From Periconia sp. R9002 (lineage: Eukaryota; Ascomycota; Dothideomycetes; Pleosporales; Periconiaceae), in the NCBI GenBank assembly GCA_023627715.1, contig JAMAHW010000259.1:1-13063 (forward strand): a DNA stretch of 13,063 nt. The letters are read 5' to 3'. The notes beneath the pieces were generated by a model, which saw only the letters and a list, made by a program, of their open reading frames with translations, searched no databases and was not told where the DNA came from. Each line of letters begins with the position of its first letter. Position 1 is the stretch's first letter. Shown piece by piece: positions 1 to 9,297 of this stretch. The position numbers and the translations under genes were made by a program.

Positions 1-3000
1 TACACTTTATCCCCCTTTTTTAGCTAAGGTGCCGTTTTTCTTTTCTTATTAATATATAAAATTTGTCGCTGTTAAGCCTATCATAACGTTTCTTATAAAC
101 GTTTATATATTTTTTATATTTCTTCTATGTCGCGCATCGCTTTTTCTAATTACGTATATAGTAGATTTCTTTTAAAGAGATTTGGGTGTTTCCCGTAGTA
201 TAGGTAGAATAGTGATTCTCCTGTCGTTTCTAATTTGCTATTGTTAAATGCTATTTGCGCTATAGGTAGTAATAAGACCTAATTGTTTTGCTAGTTGTTG
301 TAGTATAATCTTAAGTAAGCTTTTAGCGTTCTGTTTGTTCTTTCTGTTTATCCGTCTATTTCTAGATAAAATAATGTTAATAATTTTCTTTGTATTCTAA
401 TAGATGCCGTAAACGTGTTCTAATAGTTAGATATAAATAGTTTATTTCTGTTACTAACGATTGTTCTTAGTATACCGTAATATCTAAATATGCAGTCCTT
501 TATAATCTCTCCTAGTTGCGTTGCTAAGAAATTTTTTCTAAATAGTATAAATTCTGCGTATTTAATCTGTCTATAAATTATATTGCAAATTACGTTGTAC
601 TAGAATCCTATAATAGGGTCTTTAGATTCTAGTAGATCTGTAATAAAGTCTATTGTAATATCTTCCTATAGTTTGCTTAGTATTAGTATAGGTTATAATT
701 CGCTGTATAGTGCGTATATAGTATGTTTGTTTTATTAGTATAGTATACACTTATTAATATATTATTTAACTTTTTCTTACATGTTCTCAAATTTATAGTT
801 CCGTTAGATAAGTTCCACAGTTCTAGCAATCCCTAGGTGTCCGTGTACTAGATCTTTATAATATTATCAGATGATAGTTTCTTACAACTTATTAGGTACG
901 CTTACTACGATTTTCATTATCGTGCAGATTTCTTTAGATAGTCCTATTAATCTATCTCTATTAACTTATAGGATCGGGAATTCTTCGTTCGTCTTTATTC
1001 TAATAACATCGTGTCTACAGCTAAAAGCGTCGGCCCTACTATTATCTTTTCTAGGTATATAGATAATCTTAAATTTATATTATCCTAATAGTTCTAACTA
1101 TCGCACTTATCGTTAGTTTAACTTTTTTATCATAGTAAAGTATATAAGGTTCTTATAGTCTATAAAGATTGTAAGCTCTAAGCAACTTTCTGCGTATACT
1201 CTCTAATATTTAAGTACGTCTACTATTATAAGTAGTTCTTTATCGTGCACATTGTATCGTTCTTCTAGTCCTAAGAACTTTCTTAAATAGTAAGCTACTA
1301 GGTGCTATTTCCTATTTCTTTCTTATAAGGCTACTACTCCTTCTATAAGATCTAATGCGTCGGTTTTAATCCTTAGAAGTTCTCTGCTTTAGAAAGCGAT
1401 AAGGGTTAGTTCCTTAATATATACTTTCTTTAGTGCTTCAAATGCCTCTTATTAGTTTTTGCCTTATCCCTATAATACTTCTTTTCGCATTAGTCTTAAG
1501 AGTAGTAGTGTAATTTTTATAAAGTTTCTTATAAACTGTTAGTTAAAGTTTATAAATCCTAGAAATAACTATACGTCTTTAACGTTCTTTAGTATTTTCT
1601 ATTCCTTAATTGTCTAGATTTTCTTTTTACTAATTCGTACTTTATTAATTCTTATAATATATCTTAAAAACTCAACTTCTTCTTTATAGAATTTATATTT
1701 TTTAGGCTTAAGCTCTATACTATATTATTTTAACCTTTTTAGTACTTCCTATATATAGTGTATATGCTTAGCTCTGTTATCCGAGTAGATTAGTATATCG
1801 TCTAGGTATACAACTATAAAGTTATCTAAGTATTCTTATAGTGCGTCGTTAATCATTACTTAATATATTGCTAGGGCGTTAGTCAGGCCAAATGGTATTA
1901 CTATATACTTAAAGTGTCCGTATTTAGTTCTAAAGGCCGTTTTCCATTCTTCGCCCTTTTTTATCCTAATAAGGTTATATACTCCTCTTAGGTCGAGTGC
2001 CGTAAATATCTTTGCGTAAAATAATTAGTCTCGTAGTTTCTAGATATTTAGTAGTAGGTAGCAATTCTTTATCGTAATTACGTTTAGCTTATAGTAGTCT
2101 ATATATAGCCGCAGCGACCTATCCTTCTTTAGCGCAAATAGGACCGGGTATCCTACTAAGGACTTAGATTTACGTATAAATCCTTTTACTAAATTCTTAT
2201 TAATATATTTCTAGAGTACTTCTAATTCCTTCTCAGATAATCGATATATTGGTTTGAATCCTAGTTACTTTCCTTCTTCTAGGTTAATCGTATAATCCTA
2301 TGGTTAGTGTTTTAGTAACGCTCTAACTCTTTTCTTTTCTATAAACATTTTTATAAAGTTGCTATATTCTAATAGTACCTTTCTTAGTGCTTCGTTTATT
2401 TTCTGTAGGTTTTCTACTTTAGGATCTAGTCTTTCCTTAACCTTCTTATAGGGTGGTAACTATCCCGTCTTAACTCTTATAGTATTATTTATTATCGTAG
2501 AGTTAAAGTCTCGTTTCTTAAGAACCTTCTAGGTTAAAGCAATCTATATAATTATCTCTTTATCTACTAAGCCAGCGTAGCTTTGCGTAGGCATCCTAGT
2601 AACGCCTTTACTATTCTCTAGTTATTCTAGTTTAATCTAACGTGTCCTCTAATTAATTTAAGGATTATTATTAGTTAGCTAGGGTAGACTAAGTACGATG
2701 TCGTAGGTGGCCATCCTAAAAACATCTAGTACTAACTCCTACTAATTTCCTAGGGTAATAATAATAGTCGTTAATACTTCGTAAGTGATTCTCTCTATTA
2801 GGCTGTTAGCTATTCTTAGGTCGTACGGGATTTTTTTAGGAGTAGGTTGTAGTCCCGCTGCGCGCGCTACTTTCGCTGAAATATAGTTAATTTATAATCC
2901 TAAATCTACTAATACTTTAAGGCGATGCTCACCATTATTCCCTTTAAGTCGTATTGCGACTCTTAGTAATCCTATTATTCTAATGCTATAACATTCTTTA

Positions 3001-3068
3001 ATAACGTATTACTAGATCCTACTAATAGTGCTATTAGTAATTCTAGTTCTTAATTAACCTCTAAAAAA
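1..3068 (-). pseudogene. Copy A pol remnant: protease, RT, RNase H, integrase
   Basis: Landmarks, all in one minus-strand frame: protease D-S-G now D-L-G at 2898-2906; RT LDL motif near 1992; RT YLDD with the Asp codons at 1797-1802; RNase H TDASD-like motif, Ser now Leu, near 1350-1361; an HDKELL motif further on; integrase HHCC zinc finger with H-G-H at 837-845 and the second Cys of the CxxC changed to Tyr near 740; integrase catalytic Asp in DFITDL at 648-650; second catalytic Asp now Asn at 450-452; catalytic Glu in the DG-stop-TERTN motif at 342-344. Near base 1 a KKGDKVY motif marks the region after the integrase core. Numerous internal stops are TAG/TAA, as expected from RIP of Trp and Gln codons. 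It cannot make a functional polyprotein. The frame is -1 relative to copy A gag. Confidence 0.92.
3062..3068 (-). promoter_or_regulatory. Candidate -1 ribosomal frameshift heptamer (T TTT TTA), copy A
   Basis: On the minus strand this reads T TTT TTA, matching the X XXY YYZ rule for -1 slippage. It is in phase with the Gag frame (TTT at 3065-3067, TTA at 3062-3064). The protease, RT and integrase landmarks downstream all lie in the -1 frame. The same heptamer, in the same phase and 158 bases from the protease Asp codon, occurs in copy B. Caution: RIP enriches T runs, so the ancestral sequence may have differed. Confidence 0.6.
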
Positions 3069-3073
3069 GACTT

Positions 3074-3370
3074 TTAGTTAAATCTATTTTTATTTTTAAA
3101 GAGGTTATGCTTCTAGCAATTATAGTTTATATAAACCTACTATCTATCGTTTAAGTACACCCCGTCTACTATAACGTTTCTTTGCGCCTATTAGAGACTT
3201 ATATATCCTAGGAAGTAGTTATTTACTCTCTTATCTTATAAATAGTAATTGCAAACGTCGTTCGCGTAGTTAATCTATTTATACGTATACTTTTTATAAA
3301 ATAGAAAGTAACTATTTTCCACTTTCGCGAAGTAGTAGTACTTATAGTAAGTATAGGTACATACCGTGTA
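3074..3370 (-). other. Three tandem W-C-C-H-K-P modules in copy A Gag (decayed)
   Basis: Three units with one spacing, W-x2-C-x4-C-x2-H-x3-K-x5-[F/W]-P, lie in one frame. Unit 1 (3302-3370) has His at -4, Tyr in the W position, Cys kept at 3359-3361, second Cys and His now Tyr, Lys kept, then Phe and Leu (CTA from CCA Pro). Unit 2 (3209-3277) has W as TAG, first Cys as Tyr, second Cys kept at 3251-3253, His as Tyr, Lys kept, then Phe and Leu. Unit 3 (3074-3142) has W as TAG, first Cys as Tyr, Cys, His and Lys kept, and a diverged C-terminal end. Units are 8 and 22 residues apart. The role is unknown; zinc or RNA binding is an inference from the C/C/H pattern. Confidence 0.75.
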
Positions 3371-4036
3371 ATGTAAGGTCCTATATCTAGGGTTACGCTA
3401 ATCGTAGTCGTATTAAATGGTTTTGTATTCCCTACCTAAGAGTATACATATAACGTTAGTTTTCCCTTTACTGGCTAGTTGCTATATTTTTTCTTATAAA
3501 AGTCGTGCGTAGATCCTTTACGCATAAAAGTTCTTTTACGTCTAAGAGGTTTCCTCATTTAAAGGGTGTAAATATAATTATCTTTGTTTAAGGCATTAAT
3601 CGTATATTTTTAAGGTAATCGTAAATACGCACTTAACTTTTCTATTAGTGCATTTACGGTAGCGAGTTTTCTGTTATTCTCTAGTATCCTTAGGTTCATT
3701 ATTTATTATTTTTCTACGAATATTAATCTCGTTGCATCGTGTTAGTAGTACGTTATTTTCTACTATTAGCTATTTATTAGCTTTATTGCTGTCTCCTTCG
3801 TGGTCCTATAGTCCTTCTACTTAGGTTCCTAGGTGCGTATCTAGTAGGTAGTTCTTTTTGTTATGCTTAAGGCTAACTATTTCTAGTGCCTTTCTTACAT
3901 CTTCAGCTTCCTCCTCTTAGTAGGTGGAACTGGCGTACGTAGGTGCAATAATCTCCTATATCTTATTATTATTATTAAACTACTTAGAGTCTAACTTTAT
4001 AATATTAATGTAATAGGTAACTTTATTCTTACTACG

Positions 4037-4078
4037 GCAATCTCTAGCAAAGTGTTTTTTTTTCCTATAGCTATAGTA
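4037..4078 (-). other. Decayed CCHC zinc knuckle, copy A
   Basis: The C-x2-C-x4-H-x4-C nucleocapsid knuckle is read here as Y-x2-Y-x4-H-x4-C. Both leading Cys codons became Tyr by G-to-A, while the sequence HFARDC is kept. This motif normally binds zinc and packages the element's RNA. The 63-codon plus-strand open frame at 4052-4243 is antisense to it and not a gene. Confidence 0.85.
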
Positions 4079-4944
4079 TACTACGTCCTTTTTACCTATA
4101 CGCTTTGCGTTGTCTACCTTTTTATCCTTTTTATCTATACTATTAAGGTGCATAGCTTTAGGTCTATTAGAAGTGTAGTGTCCTGCTGTATAGATAGTTC
4201 TTATAGTTTAAACGTAGTCGCGTTTTTTACCCTATATAGGTAACTAGCAATATTTCTTTCCTCTAAACTTTTAGTCGTAAAGTTAGTTTTCTAAGTCTAG
4301 TTTATATAGTTTATTATTAATCTTAATAGTCTCCTTAATTAGTTTATTAAGGGTGATTATGTTAGCTCTACTACGTCTAAGTTCCTTACAGACTCGTAGC
4401 TTAAGCCCCTATTAGTATATACGCTAGAGTAACTTATTATTCTACTTAATTTAAGCTGTAAGTTGTTAGAATCGGCTAGTATAGTTAGTGGCGGACGTCG
4501 TCTATTTTAACTATTAGATGTTACGTTTAGCAATAGGCTTTTAGACTAACTATTTAAAAATCTTGCGAACCTTCGCTTTAAACTTATCTTAGTCTTTAAA
4601 TATATGTACATTATTAGGGTTCTCGATGTTACTATCTATGTAGTGTTAGACGTAGGGTAAGACCTACTTAAAAGCTTTATTTCTTATTAAGGTAGTAATA
4701 AGTATTACTTTATTAGCTTCTATAATATAGTTATTTATATAGAAGTAGAGATTATATTAGAGTAGCCAATCTTCTAGTTCTTTTCGGTTACTGTGGTAAA
4801 GAGGAAGTTTCTTAACGTCGCCATATTAACTAAAGTCTTAGTTAGGGGTAAGAGTTTAAGTATCTATATCTGTGTTACTTATATTAAAATAGTAATTAAA
4901 ATATTAAAGATAGCTAGTAGAGGGATCGTTATATTGTAAACTAA

Positions 4945-5294
4945 TGTTAGACTAGTACCTTAGAGGTTTATTTAAAGAGTATAAGTGAAGTAGATATAGA
5001 GAGTAAGTCTGTAGAGTAAACTAAAGGTAGATTGTATCTATAAACTTAGGTTAATTATAATATTCTAAGGGGAGCATTATGCTCATCTATATACTATAGT
5101 TATCCTATAATTCCTATATATCCTATAGATGCTAAGATATATGTTCCTCTAAGATCTCTAGGATCTTTAGGACGTTACGTGCTAGTCGCGTGACTGCTAG
5201 ACTAGTAGCTTAGCTAGTAGTAATAAGGGGCTTATAGTGCGTTAATACCCTATCATTCTTAAACGCTGTAACTCTCACTTTTAGGTTCGTAATA
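4945..5294 (-). repeat. 5' LTR of copy A (about 350 bp)
   Basis: On the minus strand it starts at 5294 with TATTACGAACC, a RIP-changed TGTTACG as seen in copy B, and ends with CTAACA at 4945, giving the terminal pair TGTTA/TAACA. It is colinear with 8385-8738. The outer boundary is exact: base 5295 onward matches internal copy B RT sequence. The inner boundary is inferred from the terminal inverted repeat and is less certain. The matching 3' LTR lies off the left edge. Confidence 0.8.
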
Positions 5295-6519
5295 CGTTAT
5301 TAATTATTACTTAATATATTATAGAAGCGTTAGTTAGGCTAAATAGCATTACTATATACTTAAAGTATCTATATCTAGTTCTAAAAGCTGTTTTCTATTC
5401 TTTACCCTTTTTTATCCTAATAAGGTTATACGCTTTTCTTAGGTCTAGTACTATAAATATCTTAGCGTTAGATAATTAGTCTCTTAGCTTTTAAATATTT
5501 AGTAGTAGGTAGTAATTCTTTATTATAATCGTGTTTAGCTTATAGTAGTTAATATATAGTTATAGTAACCTATCTTTCTTTAGCGCGAATAGGACTAGGT
5601 ATCCTACTAAAAACTTAGATTTACGTATAAATCTTTTTACTAGATTTTTATTAATATATTTCTAAAGTACTTCTAATTCCTTCTTAGATAATTAATATAT
5701 TAGTTTAAATCCTAGTTACTTTCCTTTTTCTAGGTTAATTATATAATCCTATAGTTAGTATTTTAGTAACGCTCTAACTTCTTTCTTTTCTATAAATATT
5801 TCTATAAAGTTACTATATTCTAATAGTACCTTTCTTAGCGCTTTGTTTATTTTCTGTAGGTTTTCTACTTTAGGATTAAGTCTTTTCTTAACCTTTTTAT
5901 AGAGTAGTAATTATTTTATTTTAACTTTTATAGTATTATTTATTATTATAGAGTTAAAGTTTTGTTTCTTAAAAACCTTCTAAGTTAAAGTAATCTATAT
6001 AATTATTTTTTTATTTACTAAGCTAGTATAGCTTTACGTAGGTATCTTAGTAACGCCTTTACTATTTTCTAGTTGTTTTAGTTTAATCTAACGTATCCTC
6101 TAGTTAATTTAAGGATTATTATTAGTTAGCTAAAGTAGACTAAGTATAATATTATGAGTAGCTATTCTAAGAACATCTAGTACTAACTCCTACTAAATTC
6201 TAGAGTATATAGTAATAGTCGCTCTTACTTTATAAGTAATTCTTTCTATTAAGTTATTTACTATTTCTAAGTTATAGAGTTCTTTCTTTAGAATAAGTTA
6301 TAGTCTAGCTACGTATATAATCCTTTTAGCGATACAGTTAATTTGCGATCTTAAGTTAACTAATACCCTAAGTAGGTATTCTTTACTATATCTTTTAAGT
6401 TGTACTATAACTCTTAGTAATCTTATTATTCTAATACTATAGTATTCTTTAATAACGTATTATTAGATTTTACTATTAGAGCTGTAGGTAATCCTAGCTC
6501 CTAATTCTTATCTAAAAAA
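5295..6519 (-). pseudogene. Copy B pol fragment: protease and partial RT
   Basis: This is the -1 frame partner of copy B gag. The protease active-site Asp is now Asn (6355-6357), in N-L-R where copy A has D-L-G, and the RT catalytic LDL Asp codon is at 5443-5445. From 5301 to 6569 it aligns with copy A at a constant offset of 3451, so neither copy has a net indel here. RT is cut off between its first catalytic Asp and YLDD by the copy A insertion. RNase H and integrase are absent from this piece. It is non-functional. Confidence 0.88.
6513..6519 (-). promoter_or_regulatory. Candidate -1 ribosomal frameshift heptamer (T TTT TTA), copy B
   Basis: This minus-strand T TTT TTA matches the one in copy A, in phase with copy B Gag. 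The distance to the protease Asp codon is the same 158 bases. Flanking codons differ between the copies while the heptamer does not. Confidence 0.58.
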
Positions 6520-6524
6520 GACTT

Positions 6525-6824
6525 CTTATTAAATCTATTTTATTTTTTAGTAAGTTAATATTTCTAGTAATCGTAGTTTATATAGACTTACTAATTAGTA
6601 TTAGTATATTCTTTATTTATAACGATATTACGTTATACGTATTAGAAGCTAGTATATCCTAAAAAGTAGTTATTTACTTATTTATCCTAGAGGTAGTAGT
6701 TATATAGGTTATCTATATATTCTGCCTATAATTTTTTACACTATCTCTTATTTCTAGGGAAGAAGCTAGCTTTCTACTTTGTAGGGTAATAGTATTTATA
6801 GTATATATAGATATAAGTAGTGTA
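6525..6824 (-). other. Three tandem W-C-C-H-K-P modules in copy B Gag (decayed)
   Basis: The units lie at 6756-6824, 6660-6728 and 6525-6593, with copy A's spacing. Unit 1 keeps Lys and the terminal Phe-Pro (TTC CCT) that copy A has partly lost; its Cys and His positions are Tyr. Unit 2 has TAG for Trp, Tyr at both Cys and the His position, Lys kept, then Phe-Leu. Unit 3 has TAG for Trp, Tyr at Cys, Cys and His, and Lys kept. Each loss can be explained by a RIP-type transition from the consensus. Confidence rests on agreement with copy A and element C. Confidence 0.7.
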
Positions 6825-7475
6825 GTGTAGTCCTTTATATCTTAGGTTATACTAATTATAGTTATAGCGTATTAGCTCTATTACTAGTATAGGTTACTAC
6901 GCTATTAATCCTATTACTTCTCTTACTTAGTTCTAGTATATTTACGCTTAAATAGCCTTATTTATCTATTATTACTAAAATTTACTAGATCTATATTTTT
7001 CTATTAGTAGATAGTAGTTCTTCTATTATACGTAGTTGTTGTAACTATTTAGTAATATAGAGAATAAGTATCTAACTTTTCGTTCTACGTAGGTCTAATA
7101 TCTTATTATAATTTACCCCTTTCTATTTTATAGTAGGTCTTCTATAACTTTTTTCTAGATATTAGTACTTAAAACTTATTATAGTATATTTCGCGCTTCT
7201 TTACTTTTAAGGTAGTTTTTATTATTATTTTAAAGTCCTATTACTTAGGTACCTAGGTATACTTCTAGTAGATAGTTTTCTTTATCTTTATACTTAAGGC
7301 TAGTTTTTAGTACCTTTCTTATATCCGCGGTATTCTCCTTATCTAGGGTAGAACTACTAGTTTCTATAGGTACAATAATTTCCTACGTATTATTATTATT
7401 ACTGTTATTCTTATACTATCCTTATCTAAATAGTTCTATAATATTAATATAATAGGTAACCTTATTTTTTTACTT

Positions 7476-7517
7476 ATAATTTTTAGTATAGTGTCTTTTC
7501 CTATAGTAATTATAGCA
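7476..7517 (-). other. Decayed CCHC zinc knuckle, copy B
   Basis: It reads C-x2-Y-x4-H-x4-Y, the CCHC nucleocapsid pattern with the second and fourth ligands changed Cys to Tyr. In copy A different Cys positions were hit, so the intact motif shows only when the copies are compared. The plus-strand open frame at 7491-7676 is an antisense shadow. Confidence 0.82.
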
Positions 7518-8384
7518 TTCTACGTCCTTGTTGCCTATACGCTTCCTATTATCTACTTTCTTATTCTATCTTTCTATACTATTAAGATATATAGCTTTAG
7601 GTCTATTAGAAGTGTAGTGTCCTACTATATAGATAGTTTTTATAGTTTAAATATAGTTGCGCTTCTTACTTTGTAAAAGTAGATAGTAGTAGTTTCTTTT
7701 CCTAAACTTTTAGTTATAAAGTTAGTTTTCTAAGTCTAGTTTATATAGCTTATTATTAATCTTAACGGTTTCTTTAATTAATTTGTTAAGAGTAATTATA
7801 TTAGCTCTGCTACGTCTAAGTTCTTTATAGACTTATAGCTTAAGCCCCTATTAGTATATACGCTAAAGTAACTTATTGTTCTACTTAATTTAAGCTATAA
7901 GTTATTAGAATTAGCTAGTGTAGTTAGCGGCGGACGTTATCTATTTTAGCTATTAGATATCGCGTTCTGCGATAGGCTTTTAGACTAACTATCTAAAAAC
8001 CTCGTAAACTTTTACTTTAAATTTATTTTAGTCTTTAAATATATATATATTATTAGGATTTTTAATATTACTGTTTATGTAGCGTTAGACGTAGGGTAAG
8101 ACCTACTTAAAAGCTTTATCTCTTATTAAGGTAGTAATAAGTATTACTTTATTAGCTTCTGTAATATAGTTATTTATATAGAAGTAGAGATTGTATTAGA
8201 GTAGCTAATCCTTTAGTTCTTTTTAATTTCTATAATAGAGCGGAAGTTTCTTAACGTTACTATATTAACTAAAGTTTTAGTTAGGAGTAAGGGTTTAAGT
8301 ATCTATATCCGTATTATTTATATTAAAATAGTAATTAAAATATTAAAGATAGGCTAGTAGAGGGATCGTTATATTATAAACTAA

Positions 8385-8738
8385 TATTAGACTAGTACCT
8401 TAGGAGGTTTATTTAAAGAGTATAAGTAAGGTAGATATAAAGGGTAATAGTTTATAGAGTAAACTAAAAGTAGATTATTATCTAGAACTTAAGGTTAATT
8501 ATAATGTTCTAAGAAGAGCATTATACTTATCTATATACTATAGTTATCTTATAAATCCTATATATCTTATAGATACTAAGATATATGTTCCTCTAAGATC
8601 TCTAGGATCTCTAGGACGTTACGTGCTAGTTACGTAGCTACTAAACTAGTAGCTTAGCTAGTAATAATAAGGGGCTTATAGTGCGTTAGTGCCCTATCGT
8701 TCTTAAACACTGTAACTCCTACTTTTAGGTTCGTAACA
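8385..8738 (-). repeat. 5' LTR of copy B (about 354 bp)
   Basis: On the minus strand it begins TGTTACGAACC at 8738 and ends CTAATA at 8385 (copy A has CTAACA). It is colinear with the copy A LTR. The outer end is well defined by the intact TGTTACG; the inner end is inferred by homology. The 5 bases outside it, TTTAA at 8739-8743, are the expected target-site duplication, but the partner copy is outside the window. Confidence 0.8.
8597..8614. repeat. 9-bp tandem duplication in copy B LTR
   Basis: GATCTCTAG occurs twice head to tail. Copy A has the same pair with one C-to-T change in the second unit (near 5153-5170). It is a short direct repeat of unknown role in the LTR. Confidence 0.75.
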
Positions 8739-9297
8739 TTTAATTTAAAGCCTAAAAAGTAAGCTATATATCTAATTTATTTAATATTATTTTAGGTATA
8801 CTATAAAAAAGTATAGTAGATTATAAAAAGCTATTATAATTTTAGTAAAGTTTTAGTAGGCTCTAGTAATTTACCTATAGTAGTAACTCGCCTATAGAGT
8901 ACGTTAGTATATATATTTATATATTTAAAATTATTATTAAATAAAATTAATAATAGTGTAGTAAAAGCTATAAAATTAGATAATATAAATATAATTTAGT
9001 TTATTATAGTAGCTTTAAAGCTATAAGTACTATAAATAAAATAGAAAGAATACTTTATTAACTATAGAGTAATAGCTCTAAGCCCTAGTAATTACTAGAA
9101 GGGCTACTATATAGTAATACTATATATATCTTAGAGCCTTAGAGAAGAGTAGTATAATAGGAAAGTAATTTAAACCCTAGCCTTTAGCTAAACCGTAGCT
9201 AGACTATTATTATTCTAGCTTTAGCTTAGCGCACCCTACTAAGGTACACCTTACTCTTACTACCCTCTTAGGTAGCCTTACGTAATATTTTACTTGT
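8739..9297. other. RIP-altered spacer between copy B and element C, no gene seen
   Basis: This is TpA-rich DNA with stops in every frame and no recognisable protein motif. A small imperfect hairpin at 9081-9105 has outer arms AGCCCT/AGGGCT around the palindrome AGTAATTACT. It resembles neither LTR family. It is probably an older decayed repeat. Its last five bases, CTTGT at 9293-9297, are the candidate left target-site duplication of element C. Confidence 0.6.

Larger units (their letters stand above)
3050..4882 (-). pseudogene. Copy A gag remnant with CCHC knuckle and three C/H modules
   Basis: This is a decayed Gag (capsid/nucleocapsid) of a Ty3/gypsy element. One minus-strand frame holds the capsid motif ELEDW (Trp codon at 4766-4768), a CCHC zinc knuckle at 4037-4078 and three W-x2-C-x4-C-x2-H modules at 3074-3370. 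All codon positions agree modulo three, so no net frameshift occurred over about 600 codons. The start is inferred: an ATA at 4880-4882 in the Gag frame, probably ATG before a G-to-A change; copy B has the same ATA. The 0-frame meets TAA at 3050-3052, four codons after the slippery heptamer. That could be the original Gag stop or a RIP-converted Gln codon. Many internal TAG/TAA codons disable it. Confidence 0.82.
1..5294 (-). mobile_element. Copy A: RIP-inactivated Ty3/gypsy LTR retrotransposon, 3' end outside window
   Basis: This element reads right to left: 5' LTR (4945-5294), gag, protease, RT, RNase H and integrase, with the integrase C-terminal region reaching base 1. Its 3' LTR lies beyond the left edge. 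The PR-RT-RH-IN order is that of Ty3/gypsy (Metaviridae). Gag landmarks stay in one frame and Pol landmarks in the -1 frame over the whole length, so damage is by substitution, not by indels. It sits inside copy B: its LTR ends at 5294 and copy B sequence resumes at 5295. It keeps more G/C than copy B, as expected of a later insertion. Confidence 0.92.
6501..8321 (-). pseudogene. Copy B gag remnant
   Basis: Colinear with copy A gag. The inferred start is ATA at 8319-8321 (former ATG), and the 0-frame stop is TAG at 6501-6503, four codons after the T TTT TTA heptamer. It holds a decayed CCHC knuckle (7476-7517) and three decayed C/H modules (6525-6824), all in one frame. Relative to copy A it differs by +3 bases between modules 2 and 1 and by -15 bases between module 1 and the knuckle, both multiples of three. 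RIP damage is heavier than in copy A. Confidence 0.8.
5295..8738 (-). mobile_element. Copy B: older Ty3/gypsy copy split by copy A
   Basis: It is colinear with copy A over 1844-5294 at an offset of 3439-3454 bases, same orientation. It has the 5' LTR, gag, protease and the N-terminal part of RT. It stops at 5295, just before the YLDD codons, where copy A begins. The rest of copy B should lie to the left of copy A, outside the window. It is more RIP-altered than copy A: where copy A near 1866-1895 keeps GGGCG, CAGGCC and ATGG, the matching bases here are GAAGCG, TAGGCT and ATAG. Confidence 0.9.
1..9297. other. RIP-mutated AT-rich block
   Basis: By eye, CpA and TpG are very rare and TpA (TAG, TAA, TATA) is extremely common on both strands across this whole stretch, while CpG, CpT and CpC are still frequent. 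That bias is the known footprint of ascomycete repeat-induced point mutation, which changes CpA to TpA in duplicated DNA during the sexual cycle. Decayed codons support it: at recognisable protein motifs the changes are C-to-T or G-to-A (Cys to Tyr, His to Tyr, Pro or Ser to Leu, Trp or Gln to stop). The block ends sharply at the left LTR edge of the unmutated element at 9298. No dinucleotide count was computed; the call rests on reading the sequence. Confidence 0.93.

Noticed and set aside
871..1062. 63-codon plus-strand open frame
   Set aside because: It overlaps the copy A RNase H/integrase junction on the opposite strand, where minus-strand motifs are clear. No motif or start context supports it.
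4052..4243. 63-codon plus-strand open frame, with a homologous one at 7491-7676
   Set aside because: Both lie antisense to the decayed zinc knuckle and adjacent Gag of copies A and B. Their similarity follows from the element homology; the hydrophobic composition comes from reading Lys/Arg-rich AT-biased codons backwards.
9060..9190. Possible RIP-damaged SINE or tRNA (B-box-like AATTTAAACCC near 9170, hairpin 9081-9105)
   Set aside because: A tRNA fold cannot be drawn without assuming many reversals, and the B-box match is too short in AT-rich DNA.
1..9297. CRISPR-like or other repeat-spacer array suggested by recurring TAGTA, CTTCTA and TTATAG words
   Set aside because: The words are irregularly spaced and follow from RIP-biased composition; no constant repeat or spacer length exists.
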